A stretch of 64,000 bases of DNA from NCBI GenBank assembly GCA_963833375.1, contig CAWHXR010000010.1, forward strand, positions 434,001 through 498,000. The letters run 5' to 3'. Under the pieces are notes generated by a model. The model was not told the DNA's origin and did not search any database. It saw nothing but the letters and a program-made list of their open reading frames with translations. Below, piece after piece: positions 35,466-43,944 of this stretch. Both the position numbers and the translations under genes were made by a program. Positions within the stretch are counted from its first letter, which is position 1, and the number at the start of each line of letters is the position of its first letter. This DNA comes from DASUPK01 sp963833375. GTDB lineage: Bacteria; Actinomycetota; Thermoleophilia; Solirubrobacterales; 70-9.

Positions 35466-35747
35466 GTGACCAAGGCTGAGTTCCTCGACGTGCTCGCAGG
35501 CGACAGCAGAATCGGCAACAAGAAGGAGGCTGGCCAGGCCGTGGACGCGGTCCTCGACGCCATCACCGACGTCCTCCACGGCGGGGGCGAGGTGAACTTC
35601 ACCGGCTTCGGCAAGTTCGCCGTGGCCGAGCGCGGCCCGCGACAGGGCGTCAACCCGCGCACCGGGGAGCGAATCTTCATCCCGGGCGGCAAGGTGCCGC
35701 GCTTCTCCGCCGGCTCCGGATTGAAGAAGAAGGTCAAGGGCGGCTAG
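35466..35747 (+). CDS. hup: HU-family nucleoid DNA-binding protein
   Basis: A 93-residue histone-like protein. The dimer helices (MTKAEFLDVLAGDSRIGNKK), the VNFTGFGKFAVAER block and the DNA-bending arm RGVNPRTGERIFIPGGKVPRF (written here as in the sequence QGVNPRTGERIFIPG) are typical; it lacks the long lysine-rich tail of mycobacterial HupB. GTG start with TAGGAGGAG six bases upstream. Confidence 0.95.
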   Translation: MTKAEFLDVLAGDSRIGNKKEAGQAVDAVLDAITDVLHGGGEVNFTGFGKFAVAERGPRQGVNPRTGERIFIPGGKVPRFSAGSGLKKKVKGG

Positions 35748-35757
35748 CACCGGAGCG

Positions 35758-36669
35758 GCATTCGCGGATCGGCTGGCGGCGCTCGTCGACGAGCGCCACA
35801 GCCAGGTATGCCTGGGCCTCGATCCGGATCCCGCCTCGCTGGCGCCCGATTCGGCGCCCGATGCGGATCTCGCCGACGTCGCCGAGCGCGCCGCCGCGGC
35901 CGTCTTCGAGCACTGCCGGCGCCTGATCGAGCAGGCGGGGCCCGCCTGCGTCGCGGTGAAGCTCCAACTCGCCTGCTTCGAGCGCCTGGGCGCTCCGGGA
36001 TGGCGGGCCCTGGGCGAGGCCTGCGCTGCGGCTCAGCGCGCCGGCCTGCTGGTGGTGGCCGACGGCAAGCGGGGTGACGTCCCCGTCACCGCCAGGGCCT
36101 ACGGGCAGGCCCTGGTGGGCGAGACCGAGACACCGTGGGGCCCGGTCCCCGGCCTCGGCGCCGACGCGTTCACGGCCAATCCGCTGCTCGGCGAGGACGC
36201 GATCGAGGTGCTCGTCGACGCGGCCGGCGACGCGGGTGCCGGAGTCTTCCTCCTGGTGCGGACCTCCAACCCCGGCGCGGCGCGATTGCAGGACGCCACC
36301 ATCAACGCTGCCTCCTCCGCTTCGCGTCCGGGGGCGTCTGGTGACCACCCCTTGCACGAGGAGCTCGCCGCCCTGGTGGCGGAGAGCGCCGCGCGCCTCG
36401 CGGGCGATTCCGGGCTCTCCGGGCTGGGCGCTGTGGTCGGCGCGACCGCACCTCGGCACCTCGGCCGGCTGCGCGAGCTGATGCCCGACTCGGTCTTCCT
36501 GATCCCTGGGATCGGGGCGCAGGGCGGCAAGCCCGAGGACCTCGGCCCGGCGCTCGCCGCGGGCAGGCCGGCATCGGTGCTCGTCGCCGCCTCGCGCAGC
36601 ATCGCCGGGGCAGCTGATCCGGCGGCTGCGGCGGAGGAGCTGCGGAGGGCCGTTTGGAGTCTCGTCTAG
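35758..36669 (+). CDS. pyrF: Orotidine 5'-phosphate decarboxylase, type 2
   Basis: Makes UMP from OMP, the last step of pyrimidine synthesis. The substrate loop CLGLDPDP, VKLQLACFERLG, the catalytic ADGKRGDVP (Lys and Asp pair) and the phosphate loop IPGIGAQGG show the type 2 (long) family. The first ATG in frame (35956) would remove the CLGLDPDP loop, so the gene must begin earlier, but between the HU stop and 35790 no ATG, GTG or TTG occurs in frame. The coding pattern begins about 35758; start codon unknown. Eleven bp after HU. Confidence 0.85.
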   Translation, partial: AFADRLAALVDERHSQVCLGLDPDPASLAPDSAPDADLADVAERAAAAVFEHCRRLIEQAGPACVAVKLQLACFERLGAPGWRALGEACAAAQRAGLLVVADGKRGDVPVTARAYGQALVGETETPWGPVPGLGADAFTANPLLGEDAIEVLVDAAGDAGAGVFLLVRTSNPGAARLQDATINAASSASRPGASGDHPLHEELAALVAESAARLAGDSGLSGLGAVVGATAPRHLGRLRELMPDSVFLIPGIGAQGGKPEDLGPALAAGRPASVLVAASRSIAGAADPAAAAEELRRAVWSLV

Positions 36670-36679
36670 TGCCGCTGCG

Positions 36680-36815
36680 GTGTTTGCGGCGGTAGGTTCG
36701 GCCGCGACGTTTGTGGCGGCCGTTTGAGTCGGCGACGTTTGTGGCGGCCGTTTGAGTCGGCGACGTTTGTGGCGGCCGTTTGAGTCGGCGACTTTGTGGC
36801 GGCCGTTCGAGTCGG
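36680..36815. repeat. Intergenic tandem repeat, 28-bp unit, four copies
   Basis: Units begin at 36706, 36734, 36762 and 36790: GACGTTTGTGGCGGCC then GTTTGAGTCGGC. The first three are identical; the fourth lacks a G and has one change. A degenerate related stretch runs from 36680. The array lies between pyrF and the LysM gene. Core similar to the array at 18238. Confidence 0.88.
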
Positions 36816-36821
36816 TATGGG

Positions 36822-36827
36822 TACCAT
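36822..36827 (+). promoter_or_regulatory. -10 box of the LysM gene
   Basis: TACCAT, twelve bases before ATG 36840, directly after the tandem repeat array. Confidence 0.35.
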
Positions 36828-36839
36828 CGCGGCCCGCGG

Positions 36840-37157
36840 ATGCCGGACTACAAGCCGAATCAAATCGTCCGAGTGTTCGCCGTGCTGGCCCTGATCGCGG
36901 CCTTCATCCTGGTCGTCGTGGTGGTGGTGACCTCCGATGGAGGTTCCGGGAGCGGAGACAACGGCGGCGCGCAGAAGGCCGCCCTCAGCAAGGCGGGGCG
37001 GAGGGCCGTGCGCAAGGGCGTCTGGGTCGTGCACTCCGGTGACACGCTCGGCGCGATCTCGGTGAAGACCGGCATCGACGAGACCACTCTCCAGGCGCTC
37101 AACCCGGACCTCGATCCGCAGGCCCTCCTCGAGGGCCAGCGAATAGCGTTGCGCTGA
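36840..37157 (+). CDS. Membrane-anchored LysM-domain protein
   Basis: 105 residues: a short basic N terminus, one membrane helix (VFAVLALIAAFILVVVVVVT), a Gly/Ser linker and a single LysM domain (VHSGDTLGAISVKTGIDETT then LNPDLDPQALLEGQRI) facing outside. LysM binds N-acetylglucosamine polymers, so it should tether to peptidoglycan. It precedes a D,D-carboxypeptidase by two bases and the pair is likely one operon. ATG 36840 is chosen because the upstream in-frame codons are repeat DNA. Confidence 0.82.
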   Translation: MPDYKPNQIVRVFAVLALIAAFILVVVVVVTSDGGSGSGDNGGAQKAALSKAGRRAVRKGVWVVHSGDTLGAISVKTGIDETTLQALNPDLDPQALLEGQRIALR

Positions 37158-37159
37158 CG

Positions 37160-38587
37160 GTGCTTGGATCCGAGGGCAGGCGGGGCAGGGGGTGCGTTCA
37201 CACTGCGATCGCGCTCGTGGTGGCGATCGCGGTCGCCGCCCTCGCGGCCGCGACCGCAACCGCCACCGCCCAGAAGGATGCTCCCCCACGGGCGGGTGGA
37301 CCGGCGGGTTCCGCGCAGCCGGCGCCCGCGGGTGGGCCGAAGCTGGACGCGAGGGCGTGGATCCTGATCGACCCCCGGGACGACTCGATCCTGGCGAGCA
37401 AGTCCCCGGACAAGCACCTGCCGATCGCCAGCACGACCAAGCTGATGACGGCGTACCTCGCGCTCAAGAAGTTGAAGCCGAACCAGATGATCGCGGCGCC
37501 GTCGTATCACCCGAGCGCGTCGGCCGAGATCGAGCTGGGCCTGCGACCCGGCGAGCGGATGAAGGTTCGCGACCTCCTCTACGGCCTGCTGCTGCCGAGC
37601 GCGAGCGACGCCGCCGAGACCCTGGCCGTCGGAGTCTCCGGGTCGGTGCCCGCATTCGTCGTCGCGATGAATCGGGCGGCCCAGCAGCTCGGCCTCACCG
37701 ACACCAGCTATGCGAACCCGATCGGGCTGGACGACCCGCAGAACTACTCGAGCGCGCGGGACCTGGTCACGCTCGCGTCGATCCTGCTTCGCAACCCGCT
37801 GTTCGCCCGGATCGTGAACACGCCGAGCGCGACGCTGCGCAGCGGCGATCACCCGCGGCAGGTGACGACCCGGGACACCCTCCTCAACCAGGTGCCGTGG
37901 ATCAACGGTGTCAAGACCGGCCACACCCTGGGGGCCGGCTATGTCCTGGTCGGGTCGGGAACCCAGAACTCGACCACGCTGATCTCCGCCGTCCTCGACA
38001 CCCCGGACGAAGCCGGCCGGGACGCCGACACGCTCAAGCTGCTCAGCTACGGGTTCTCCCTCTACCACCGGGTTCAGCCGGTCCATCAGGGAGAGCAGCT
38101 CGCGGACCCGAAGCTCGACTGGCGTGGCGACCATCTCTCGCTGGTCGCGAGGCGACCCCTGCGGATCAGCGTCCGCCAGGGTCAGCGCGTCGCGACCCAC
38201 GTCACCGCTCCCGACCAGGTCAGCGGGGCCGTCCGGCAGGGACAGGTGCTCGGGCGCGTCACCGTCAGCGTCGACGGCAAGCCCGCCGCCGCGAGCCCCC
38301 TGGTTGCGGCCGATGCGGTGTCCGCGGCGACCGCGCTCGACAAGGTGACCCATATCGCCCAAAATCCATTCGTGCTCATTGGGTTGGGCGCGATCGTGAT
38401 AGTTGTAGGGCTGCTGCTGACGGGGCGACGGCGCCGGTCGAGAGAGCTGAAGGCGCCCGGGCCGGAACCTCGAGGAGAGAGGCGGCAGGCCCCACAACAG
38501 CGGACCCCGGAGGAGAGGCGCAGGATGCACGAGGAAAGAATGCGTAGGCGGCGCGAGAGGCTCGAACGGGAGGGAGGGGCCGGATGA
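37160..38587 (+). CDS. dacA: D-alanyl-D-alanine carboxypeptidase (S11, DacA-like)
   Basis: Trims the terminal D-Ala of peptidoglycan stem peptides. 475 residues: N-terminal hydrophobic export signal (about 14-37), catalytic domain with STTK (S91, K94) and VKTGHT, then a beta-rich domain, a membrane helix near 410-430 and a very basic cytosolic tail (RRRRSRELK). The second motif, normally SxN, reads PSASDAAE, so Asn is replaced by Ser; activity may be altered. The two ends suggest a membrane-spanning topology. Starts two bases after the LysM gene and overlaps the next gene (ATGA). Confidence 0.88.
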   Translation: MLGSEGRRGRGCVHTAIALVVAIAVAALAAATATATAQKDAPPRAGGPAGSAQPAPAGGPKLDARAWILIDPRDDSILASKSPDKHLPIASTTKLMTAYLALKKLKPNQMIAAPSYHPSASAEIELGLRPGERMKVRDLLYGLLLPSASDAAETLAVGVSGSVPAFVVAMNRAAQQLGLTDTSYANPIGLDDPQNYSSARDLVTLASILLRNPLFARIVNTPSATLRSGDHPRQVTTRDTLLNQVPWINGVKTGHTLGAGYVLVGSGTQNSTTLISAVLDTPDEAGRDADTLKLLSYGFSLYHRVQPVHQGEQLADPKLDWRGDHLSLVARRPLRISVRQGQRVATHVTAPDQVSGAVRQGQVLGRVTVSVDGKPAAASPLVAADAVSAATALDKVTHIAQNPFVLIGLGAIVIVVGLLLTGRRRRSRELKAPGPEPRGERRQAPQQRTPEERRRMHEERMRRRRERLEREGGAG

Positions 38588-39543
38588 TCCTCACGGTCAC
38601 CCTGAACGCCGCGATCGACCGCACCGTCGCGGTGCCGAGCTTCCGGCAGGGCCATCGCCATCGCGCCGTCGAGGCCAGCACCGTCGCCGGCGGCAAGGGC
38701 GTCAACGTCGCCCGCGCGCTCAAGCTGCTCGATCGGCCGGTGATCGCCACGGGCCTCGCCGGTGGGCCGACCGGCGCCCGCCTGATGGAGCGCCTGGCGG
38801 AGGAGTCGATTCTGACGGACTTCACCTGGATCGCCGGCGAGTCGCGGACCAACCTCGCCGTGGTCGATCCCACCTCCGGCGAGCAGACCGAGATCAACGA
38901 GCGCGGACCGGACGTGAGCGGCGAGGAGCTGGACCGGTTCCTCGAGAAGCTCCTCTACCTGGCCCGCGGGGCCCGGCTCTGCGCGATCGCCGGCAGCCTG
39001 CCGCCGTCGGTTCCGGCTTCCTTCTCGGCCCGGATGGTCGAGGACCTCAAGGCGCTCGGCGTCGAGACGATCGTCGACACCGAGGGGGAGCCGCTGCTCG
39101 CGTCGCTCCGCGCCGGGCCCGCCGCCGTGACGCCGAACGTGCGCGAGGCGGAGGGCGCCGTCGGCCACGAGTTCACCGATCGCGAGGACGCGCTCCTCGG
39201 CCTGCGCAGCCTGGTCGAGCTCGGCGCCACCGACGCGGTGATCACCCGGCCGGAGGGCTGCGTGGCCTCGCTGCTCGGCGCCGACGATCAGCGCCACGCC
39301 TATGAGGTGACCGCGCCGGAGGTCGAGCCGGTCGCCACGGTCGGCTCCGGCGACGCCTTCCTCGCCGGCTTCGTCGCGGCCCGCTACGACGGCCGCGCCC
39401 CGGAGGAGTGCCTGCGCTTCGCGGTCGCCTGCGGCGCCGAGTCGACTCAGCACTTCGGCGCGGGCAGCGTCGACCCCGCGGAGGTGGAGCGCCTGCTCCC
39501 CGGCGTCGAGGCCCGCGAGCTCGAGGCCCCCGCCACCGTCTAG
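38584..39543 (+). CDS. PfkB-family sugar-phosphate kinase (1-phosphofructokinase-like)
   Basis: A 319-residue ribokinase-fold enzyme closest to FruK/LacC hexose-phosphate kinases. TVTLNAAIDRTV, the substrate glycine pair in VAGGKGVNVARAL, TPNVREAE and the catalytic TVGSGDAFLAGF are visible. It probably phosphorylates fructose 1-phosphate, fructose 6-phosphate or tagatose 6-phosphate; no PTS or fructose operon is here to decide. Overlaps the carboxypeptidase stop by four bases. Confidence 0.85.
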   Translation: MILTVTLNAAIDRTVAVPSFRQGHRHRAVEASTVAGGKGVNVARALKLLDRPVIATGLAGGPTGARLMERLAEESILTDFTWIAGESRTNLAVVDPTSGEQTEINERGPDVSGEELDRFLEKLLYLARGARLCAIAGSLPPSVPASFSARMVEDLKALGVETIVDTEGEPLLASLRAGPAAVTPNVREAEGAVGHEFTDREDALLGLRSLVELGATDAVITRPEGCVASLLGADDQRHAYEVTAPEVEPVATVGSGDAFLAGFVAARYDGRAPEECLRFAVACGAESTQHFGAGSVDPAEVERLLPGVEARELEAPATV

Positions 39544-39594
39544 CTTTCGCCGCGAGGAGCGGGTTCGGCGCCGAGAGCGCGGGTTTACCGCTGT

Positions 39595-39674
39595 TATCAT
39601 CGAACGGGCGTTGGTGAAGGACCTCAGAATCGCCGCAAGTACCGCATTTCCGGCCCCGCGACGCGGGGTTTTTT
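39595..39674 (+). ncRNA. Candidate small RNA with own promoter and terminator
   Basis: TATCAT at 39595-39600 is a good -10; an intrinsic terminator (CCCCGC, loop GAC, GCGGGG, then six T) ends at 39674. The transcript would be about 68 bases from 39607. Its 5' part can fold by GGCG with CGCC around a GGT/ACC hairpin. The guaB3 gene has a separate -10 beyond the terminator, so this looks like an independent RNA or an attenuator, not a read-through leader. It could also simply be the terminator of the PfkB gene. Confidence 0.45.
39654..39674 (+). terminator. Intrinsic terminator before guaB3
   Basis: Six-bp all-GC stem with a three-base loop followed by TTTTTT, one of the two clear rho-independent terminators in the window. 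Confidence 0.85.
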
Positions 39675-39690
39675 CGTCCGCGAACGAACG

Positions 39691-39696
39691 TAGGGT
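39691..39696 (+). promoter_or_regulatory. -10 box of guaB3
   Basis: TAGGGT, six bases before the guaB3 ATG and 17 bases past the terminator T run. No ribosome binding site; leaderless start expected. Confidence 0.5.
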
Positions 39697-39702
39697 GGGC
39701 CA

Positions 39703-40908
39703 ATGGAAGTAGAGATCGGCCGCGGCAAGAAGGGCCGCAGGGCATACGGCTTCGACGACATCGCGATCGTCCCCTCACGGCGGACCCGCGATCCCGACGA
39801 CATCGACATCACCTGGACCCTCGGTCCGTATCGCTTCGAGCTGCCGCTGCTGGCCTCGGCGATGGACGGTGTGGTCAGCCCCAAGACCGCGGGCCTGATC
39901 GGCAAGCTCGGCGGGCTCGGCGTCCTCAACCTGGAGGGGATCTGGTCCCGCTACGAGAACGCCGACGAGAAGCTCGATGAGATCGCGGCGGCGCCGAAGT
40001 CGGTCGCCACGCGGATCATGCAGGAGATCTACGCGGAGCCGGTCAAGGCCGAGCTGATCGCCAAGCGGATCGAGGGGATCAAGGCGGAGGGCGCGGTCGC
40101 CTGCGGCTCGCTCACCCCGCAGAAGGTGACCGAGTACTACGAGGTCGCCCTCGAGGCGGGCCTCGACATCCTGGTCATCCAGGGGACCGTGATCTCCGCC
40201 GAGCACGTCTCGACCCAGACCGAGCCGCTCAACCTGAAGCAGTTCATCGCGGACCTCGACGTGCCCTGCGTAGTCGGCGGCTGCGCCTCCTACAACACCG
40301 GCCTCCACCTGATGCGGACCGGCGCGGTCGGCGTCCTGGTGGGCGTCGGTCCCGGCGCCGCCTGCACCACACGCGGGGTCCTCGGGATCGGCGTGCCCCA
40401 GGCGACCGCGATCGCCGACGTCGCCGCCGCCCGCGGGCAGCACATGATGGAGACGGGCAACTACTGCAACGTGATCGCGGACGGCGGCATGCGTACCGGC
40501 GGCGATGTCTCCAAGGCGATCGCCTGCGGCGCCGACGCGGTGATGATCGGCTCCCCGCTGGCGCGGGCCAAGGAGGCCCCGGGCCGCGGCTTCCACTGGG
40601 GCATGGCGACCTTCCATCCGTCGCTGCCCCGCGGCGCCCGCGTGGCGACTCACCAGGACGGCACCGTGGAGGAGATCCTCCTCGGGCCCGCCCAGGAGAA
40701 CGACGGCACCTTCAACCTGATGGGCGCGCTGCGGACCTCGATGGCGACCACCGGCTATGCCGACATCGCCGAGTTCCACCGCGCCGAGGTGATGGTGGCG
40801 CCGGCGCTGATGTCGGAGGGCAAGCAGCTCCAGCGCGAGCAGTCCGTCGGCATGGGCTCGAACGGCCGCGCCACCGTCTCCGTAGGGGTCGCCGTCTCGG
40901 ATGACTGA
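39703..40908 (+). CDS. guaB3: GuaB3-family IMP dehydrogenase-related protein
   Basis: A 401-residue (beta/alpha)8 enzyme without the CBS insert of true IMP dehydrogenase. ASAMDGVVSPKTAGL, GALGVLNLEG-type GGLGVLNLEGIWSRY, the loop GPGAACTTRGVLGIGVPQ with the active-site cysteine, and ADGGMRTGGDVSKA identify the GuaB3 family, some members of which act as GMP reductases. The start overlaps nothing; the 3' end overlaps guaA by eight bases (ATGACTGA), placing both in purine metabolism. Confidence 0.93.
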   Translation: MEVEIGRGKKGRRAYGFDDIAIVPSRRTRDPDDIDITWTLGPYRFELPLLASAMDGVVSPKTAGLIGKLGGLGVLNLEGIWSRYENADEKLDEIAAAPKSVATRIMQEIYAEPVKAELIAKRIEGIKAEGAVACGSLTPQKVTEYYEVALEAGLDILVIQGTVISAEHVSTQTEPLNLKQFIADLDVPCVVGGCASYNTGLHLMRTGAVGVLVGVGPGAACTTRGVLGIGVPQATAIADVAAARGQHMMETGNYCNVIADGGMRTGGDVSKAIACGADAVMIGSPLARAKEAPGRGFHWGMATFHPSLPRGARVATHQDGTVEEILLGPAQENDGTFNLMGALRTSMATTGYADIAEFHRAEVMVAPALMSEGKQLQREQSVGMGSNGRATVSVGVAVSDD

Positions 40909-42562
40909 CCCGGCGGCGCCTTCGACGGAGAAGGGCGCCGTGCGGATCCATGTGCCTGAGCGGAGTGTCCCCGGCGCCGAGCCGGAGCTTCGGGAGGTCG
41001 ACAAGTCCGCTCCGTCACAGGCGACGGAGGAGGTCCTGGTCCTCGACTTCGGCGGCCAGTACAGCCAGCTGATCGCGAGGCGCATCCGCGAGTGCGGGGT
41101 GTTCAGCGAGCTGCTCCCGCACGACACGCCGCTGGAGCGGATTCGCGAGCGCGGGCCGCGCGGGCTGGTGCTCTCCGGTGGGCCCGCCTCCGTCTATGCG
41201 GAGGGCGCGCCCGCGCTCCGCAAGGAGCTGCTCGAGCTCGGCATCCCGGTGCTCGGCATCTGTTACGGCATGCAGCTGATGGTCCACGAGCTCGGCGGCC
41301 GCGTCGAGCAGGCGCCTGCCGGCGAGTTCGGGCGCAGCCAGCTCACGCTCCGCGATCGCGGGGGCACCCTGCTCGAGGGCCTGCCCGCCGAGCAGCAGTG
41401 CTGGATGAGCCACCGGGACACGGTCTTCGAGCCGCCGCCCGGGTTCGCCGCGCTCGCCTCGAGCACAGAGTCGCCGGTCGCCGCGGTCGAGGACACCGCG
41501 CGCGGGCTCTACGGCATCCAGTTCCATCCCGAGGTCGTCCACACGCCCTACGGGACGGAGATCCTCACCCGCTTCCTGCGTGACGTCGCGGGTTGCCGCG
41601 AGCGGTGGTCGCCGGCGTCGCTGATCACCGAGCAGGTGCAGGCGATCCAGGCGCAGGTGGGCGACGCGCGCGCCATCTGCGGCCTCTCGGGCGGGGTCGA
41701 CTCCGCGACCGCCGCCCTGCTCGTCCACCGGGCGATCGGCGACCGGCTCACCTGCGTGTTCGTCGACCACGGGATGATGCGCAAGGACGAGGCCGAGCAG
41801 GTAGTGAGCGCCTTCCGCGAGCAGCACGGCATCCAGCTGGTTCACGTCGACGCCGCCGACCGCTTCCTCGAGCGGCTCGCGGGGGTCGACGATCCCGAGA
41901 CCAAGCGGAAGATCATCGGCGAGGAGTTCATCCGCGTCTTCGAGGAGGAGGCCGGCAAGGTCGAGGACGCCCGCTTCCTGGTCCAGGGCACGCTCTACTC
42001 GGACGTGATCGAGTCGGGCGGCGACGGGCGCGCCGCCGCGACGATCAAGTCCCACCACAACGTCGGCGGCCTCCCGGAGGAGATGGAGATGGAGCTGGTG
42101 GAGCCCCTGCGGATGCTCTTCAAGGACGAGGTCCGGGCTGTCGCTGCCGAGCTCGGGCTGCCCGAGCGCTTCGTCTGGCGCCAGCCCTTCCCGGGCCCCG
42201 GCCTGGCGATCCGGGTCATCGGCGGTGAGGTCACCAGGGAGCGGCTCGACATCGTGCGCGAGGCCGACGCGATCTTCCAGGAGGAGATCCGGGCCGCCGG
42301 CCTCTACCGCCAGCTCTGGCAGTCCTTCTGCGTCCTGCCGGTGGTCCGCTCGGTTGGCGTGCAGGGCGACGAGCGCTCCTACGCCCATCCGATCGTGATC
42401 CGCGCGGTCACCTCCGACGACGCAATGACCGCCGACTGGGCGAGGCTGCCCTACGACCTGCTGGAGCGGGTCTCGAACCGCATCATCAACGAGGTCCGGG
42501 GCGTCAACCGCGTCACGCTGGACCTGACCTCGAAGCCGCCTGGCACGATCGAATGGGAATAG
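40901..42562 (+). CDS. guaA: GMP synthase (glutamine-hydrolysing)
   Basis: Converts XMP to GMP. 553 residues: an unusual proline/charged N-terminal extension of about 44 residues, a class I glutaminase domain (DFGGQYSQLIARRI, GICYGMQL with the nucleophile, HPEVVHTP), the ATP pyrophosphatase P-loop GLSGGVDSATAA and the C-terminal dimerisation domain ending in DLTSKPPGTIEWE. An internal start that removes the extension is possible (none has a good binding site). Translationally coupled to guaB3. Confidence 0.95.
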   Translation: MTDPAAPSTEKGAVRIHVPERSVPGAEPELREVDKSAPSQATEEVLVLDFGGQYSQLIARRIRECGVFSELLPHDTPLERIRERGPRGLVLSGGPASVYAEGAPALRKELLELGIPVLGICYGMQLMVHELGGRVEQAPAGEFGRSQLTLRDRGGTLLEGLPAEQQCWMSHRDTVFEPPPGFAALASSTESPVAAVEDTARGLYGIQFHPEVVHTPYGTEILTRFLRDVAGCRERWSPASLITEQVQAIQAQVGDARAICGLSGGVDSATAALLVHRAIGDRLTCVFVDHGMMRKDEAEQVVSAFREQHGIQLVHVDAADRFLERLAGVDDPETKRKIIGEEFIRVFEEEAGKVEDARFLVQGTLYSDVIESGGDGRAAATIKSHHNVGGLPEEMEMELVEPLRMLFKDEVRAVAAELGLPERFVWRQPFPGPGLAIRVIGGEVTRERLDIVREADAIFQEEIRAAGLYRQLWQSFCVLPVVRSVGVQGDERSYAHPIVIRAVTSDDAMTADWARLPYDLLERVSNRIINEVRGVNRVTLDLTSKPPGTIEWE

Positions 42563-42575
42563 CGGCGGCCGTCGG

Positions 42576-43172
42576 CTACTCGGCGCTGTCGTAGAAGAGC
42601 CGCGCGCTCGCGGTCGAGTACTGGCCGGGCGGCGGCTTCGGCTCCTGCTCCAGCGGGCCTCCGGAGCGCTTGTCCCAGGCGCGCAGGTGGGGGAGGGGAT
42701 CCGTGCGGCTGCCTCCCGCAAACCAGCGCCCCTTCCAGATCTCGAAGTGGAGGTGGCAGACTCCGCTGTCGGTCCCGGTGCTGCCGACCGAGCCGATGCG
42801 CTGCCCGGCCCTGACCGTGTGGCGGACGTCGACCCGCGAGCGGCCCTTCATGTGGCCGTAGACGAAGTCGAAGCGGGTCCCCTGGCCGGTGAGCACGACG
42901 TAGTTGCCGTACCCGGCGGAGTAGCCCGCGGACTTCACCACCGCCGAGTGCGCGGCGACGACCGGGGTGCCGCACCTGGCGATGATGTCCTGGCCGGTGT
43001 GTATCGAGCCGTCGCCGCGCTTCACGCCGAAGCCGGTGACGTCGAGGTTGCCGTAGTTGTGCGGCCCGTCGAGCGGATACCTGTACTGCTGGGTCGCGGA
43101 GGCTGGAGCCGCGAGCACCGCGGCCGCGAGCGCCACGGCGACGATGGCCGGGATCGATCGGCGACTACGCAT
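42576..43172 (-). CDS. Secreted M23 (LytM-like) peptidase, first of a pair
   Basis: 198 residues with a signal peptide (RRSIPAIVAVALAAAVLAAP, cleavage after ASA). The zinc site is HTGQD (residues in GSIHTGQDI) and CHLHFEIW; VVLTGQGTRFDFVYGHM is the typical strand. Such enzymes cut peptidoglycan cross-bridges or stem peptides. ATG 43172 is chosen to give a proper signal peptide. Close paralogue of the next gene upstream, 55 bp away on the same strand, and perhaps co-regulated with it. Confidence 0.88.
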   Translation of the reverse strand: MRSRRSIPAIVAVALAAAVLAAPASATQQYRYPLDGPHNYGNLDVTGFGVKRGDGSIHTGQDIIARCGTPVVAAHSAVVKSAGYSAGYGNYVVLTGQGTRFDFVYGHMKGRSRVDVRHTVRAGQRIGSVGSTGTDSGVCHLHFEIWKGRWFAGGSRTDPLPHLRAWDKRSGGPLEQEPKPPPGQYSTASARLFYDSAE

Positions 43173-43227
43173 GCCCAGGCTGGAACACACAACCGGGCCC
43201 GTTGTAGCAGCCGGTGTGACCTGGGGC

Positions 43228-43824
43228 CTAGTAGCCCTGGTAGGTCTGCAGATAGGGCATCGGATCGACCGGGTGGCCGCCGCGATACCACTTGCCGAGC
43301 CAGAGCTCGAAGTGGAGGTGGCAGGCAGTCGCGTCACCCGTCTGGCCGACGATGCCGAGCTGCTGCCCGGGCTGCAGGACCTGGCCCTTCGTGACTGAGG
43401 CGCGCGCCGCGAGGTGCGCGTACATGTAGTCCTGGTGAAGCTTCTTGTTGCGGAGCACCACGTAGTTGCCCGCGGCGCTCTGGAAGCTCACCCACTTCAC
43501 CTTCGTGCGGGTCACTGAGACCAGTGGCGTGCCGCAGGCGGCCATGATGTCCTGACCCTGGTGGGTGTGGCCGCTGCGTGGGGCGCCGACGCCCTGTCCG
43601 AACGTATGGGGCCCGGCCACCGGGAAGACCATCGCCCCGGTCGGAGCCGGCGTCGTGGTCGGCGCGGTGGCGGTGGTGGTGGTGCCTGGTGCGCCGACGC
43701 CGCCACTCTGCGCGAAGGCGACCTGCGAGCCGAATACCGCGATCGCCAGGGAGAAGGCAGCGATGAACTGCACCCGCCTGCGGGGCGTACCACCAACCGG
43801 CTTGTCGATCAATGCGCTTCGCAC
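43228..43824 (-). CDS. Secreted M23 (LytM-like) peptidase under a c-di-AMP riboswitch
   Basis: 198 residues: a long N-region (RSALIDKPVGGTPRRR), signal peptide core IAAFSLAIAVFGSQVAFA, a Thr/Pro-rich linker and the M23 domain with HTHQGQD and CHLHFELW zinc motifs. It probably remodels peptidoglycan. The gene lies directly behind a c-di-AMP riboswitch, a known arrangement for actinobacterial wall hydrolases, so its expression should respond to c-di-AMP. GTG 43824 is taken as start; an internal GTG (before QFIAAF) is possible. Confidence 0.88.
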   Translation of the reverse strand: MRSALIDKPVGGTPRRRVQFIAAFSLAIAVFGSQVAFAQSGGVGAPGTTTTATAPTTTPAPTGAMVFPVAGPHTFGQGVGAPRSGHTHQGQDIMAACGTPLVSVTRTKVKWVSFQSAAGNYVVLRNKKLHQDYMYAHLAARASVTKGQVLQPGQQLGIVGQTGDATACHLHFELWLGKWYRGGHPVDPMPYLQTYQGY

Positions 43825-43831
43825 TCTCCAT

Positions 43832-43940
43832 GCGGCCTACGGAGTTAGCTGGCGGGCTCGCGCCTGAGAGCGGCGCTACGAACCAGTTGGTTGCGATTCG
43901 CCCCTTGGGGATGAACCCCTGCGGGTCCCCCGTTCCCTCA
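43832..43940 (-). promoter_or_regulatory. c-di-AMP riboswitch (ydaO-yuaA)
   Basis: Read on the minus strand the leader has the conserved blocks of this class in order: GGAACGGGGGACCC, then GGTTCATCCCC, GGGGCGAATCG, a variable stem, and CGCCAGCTAACTCCGTAGGC just before the M23 gene. These match the actinobacterial version found before rpfA-like genes. In those, c-di-AMP binding usually turns expression off. No separate terminator hairpin is obvious between aptamer and start codon. Confidence 0.85.
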
Positions 43941-43944
43941 CAAG

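Noticed and set aside
36706..36815. CRISPR array
   Set aside because: Units of 28 bp follow each other directly with no spacers, and no cas genes are present.
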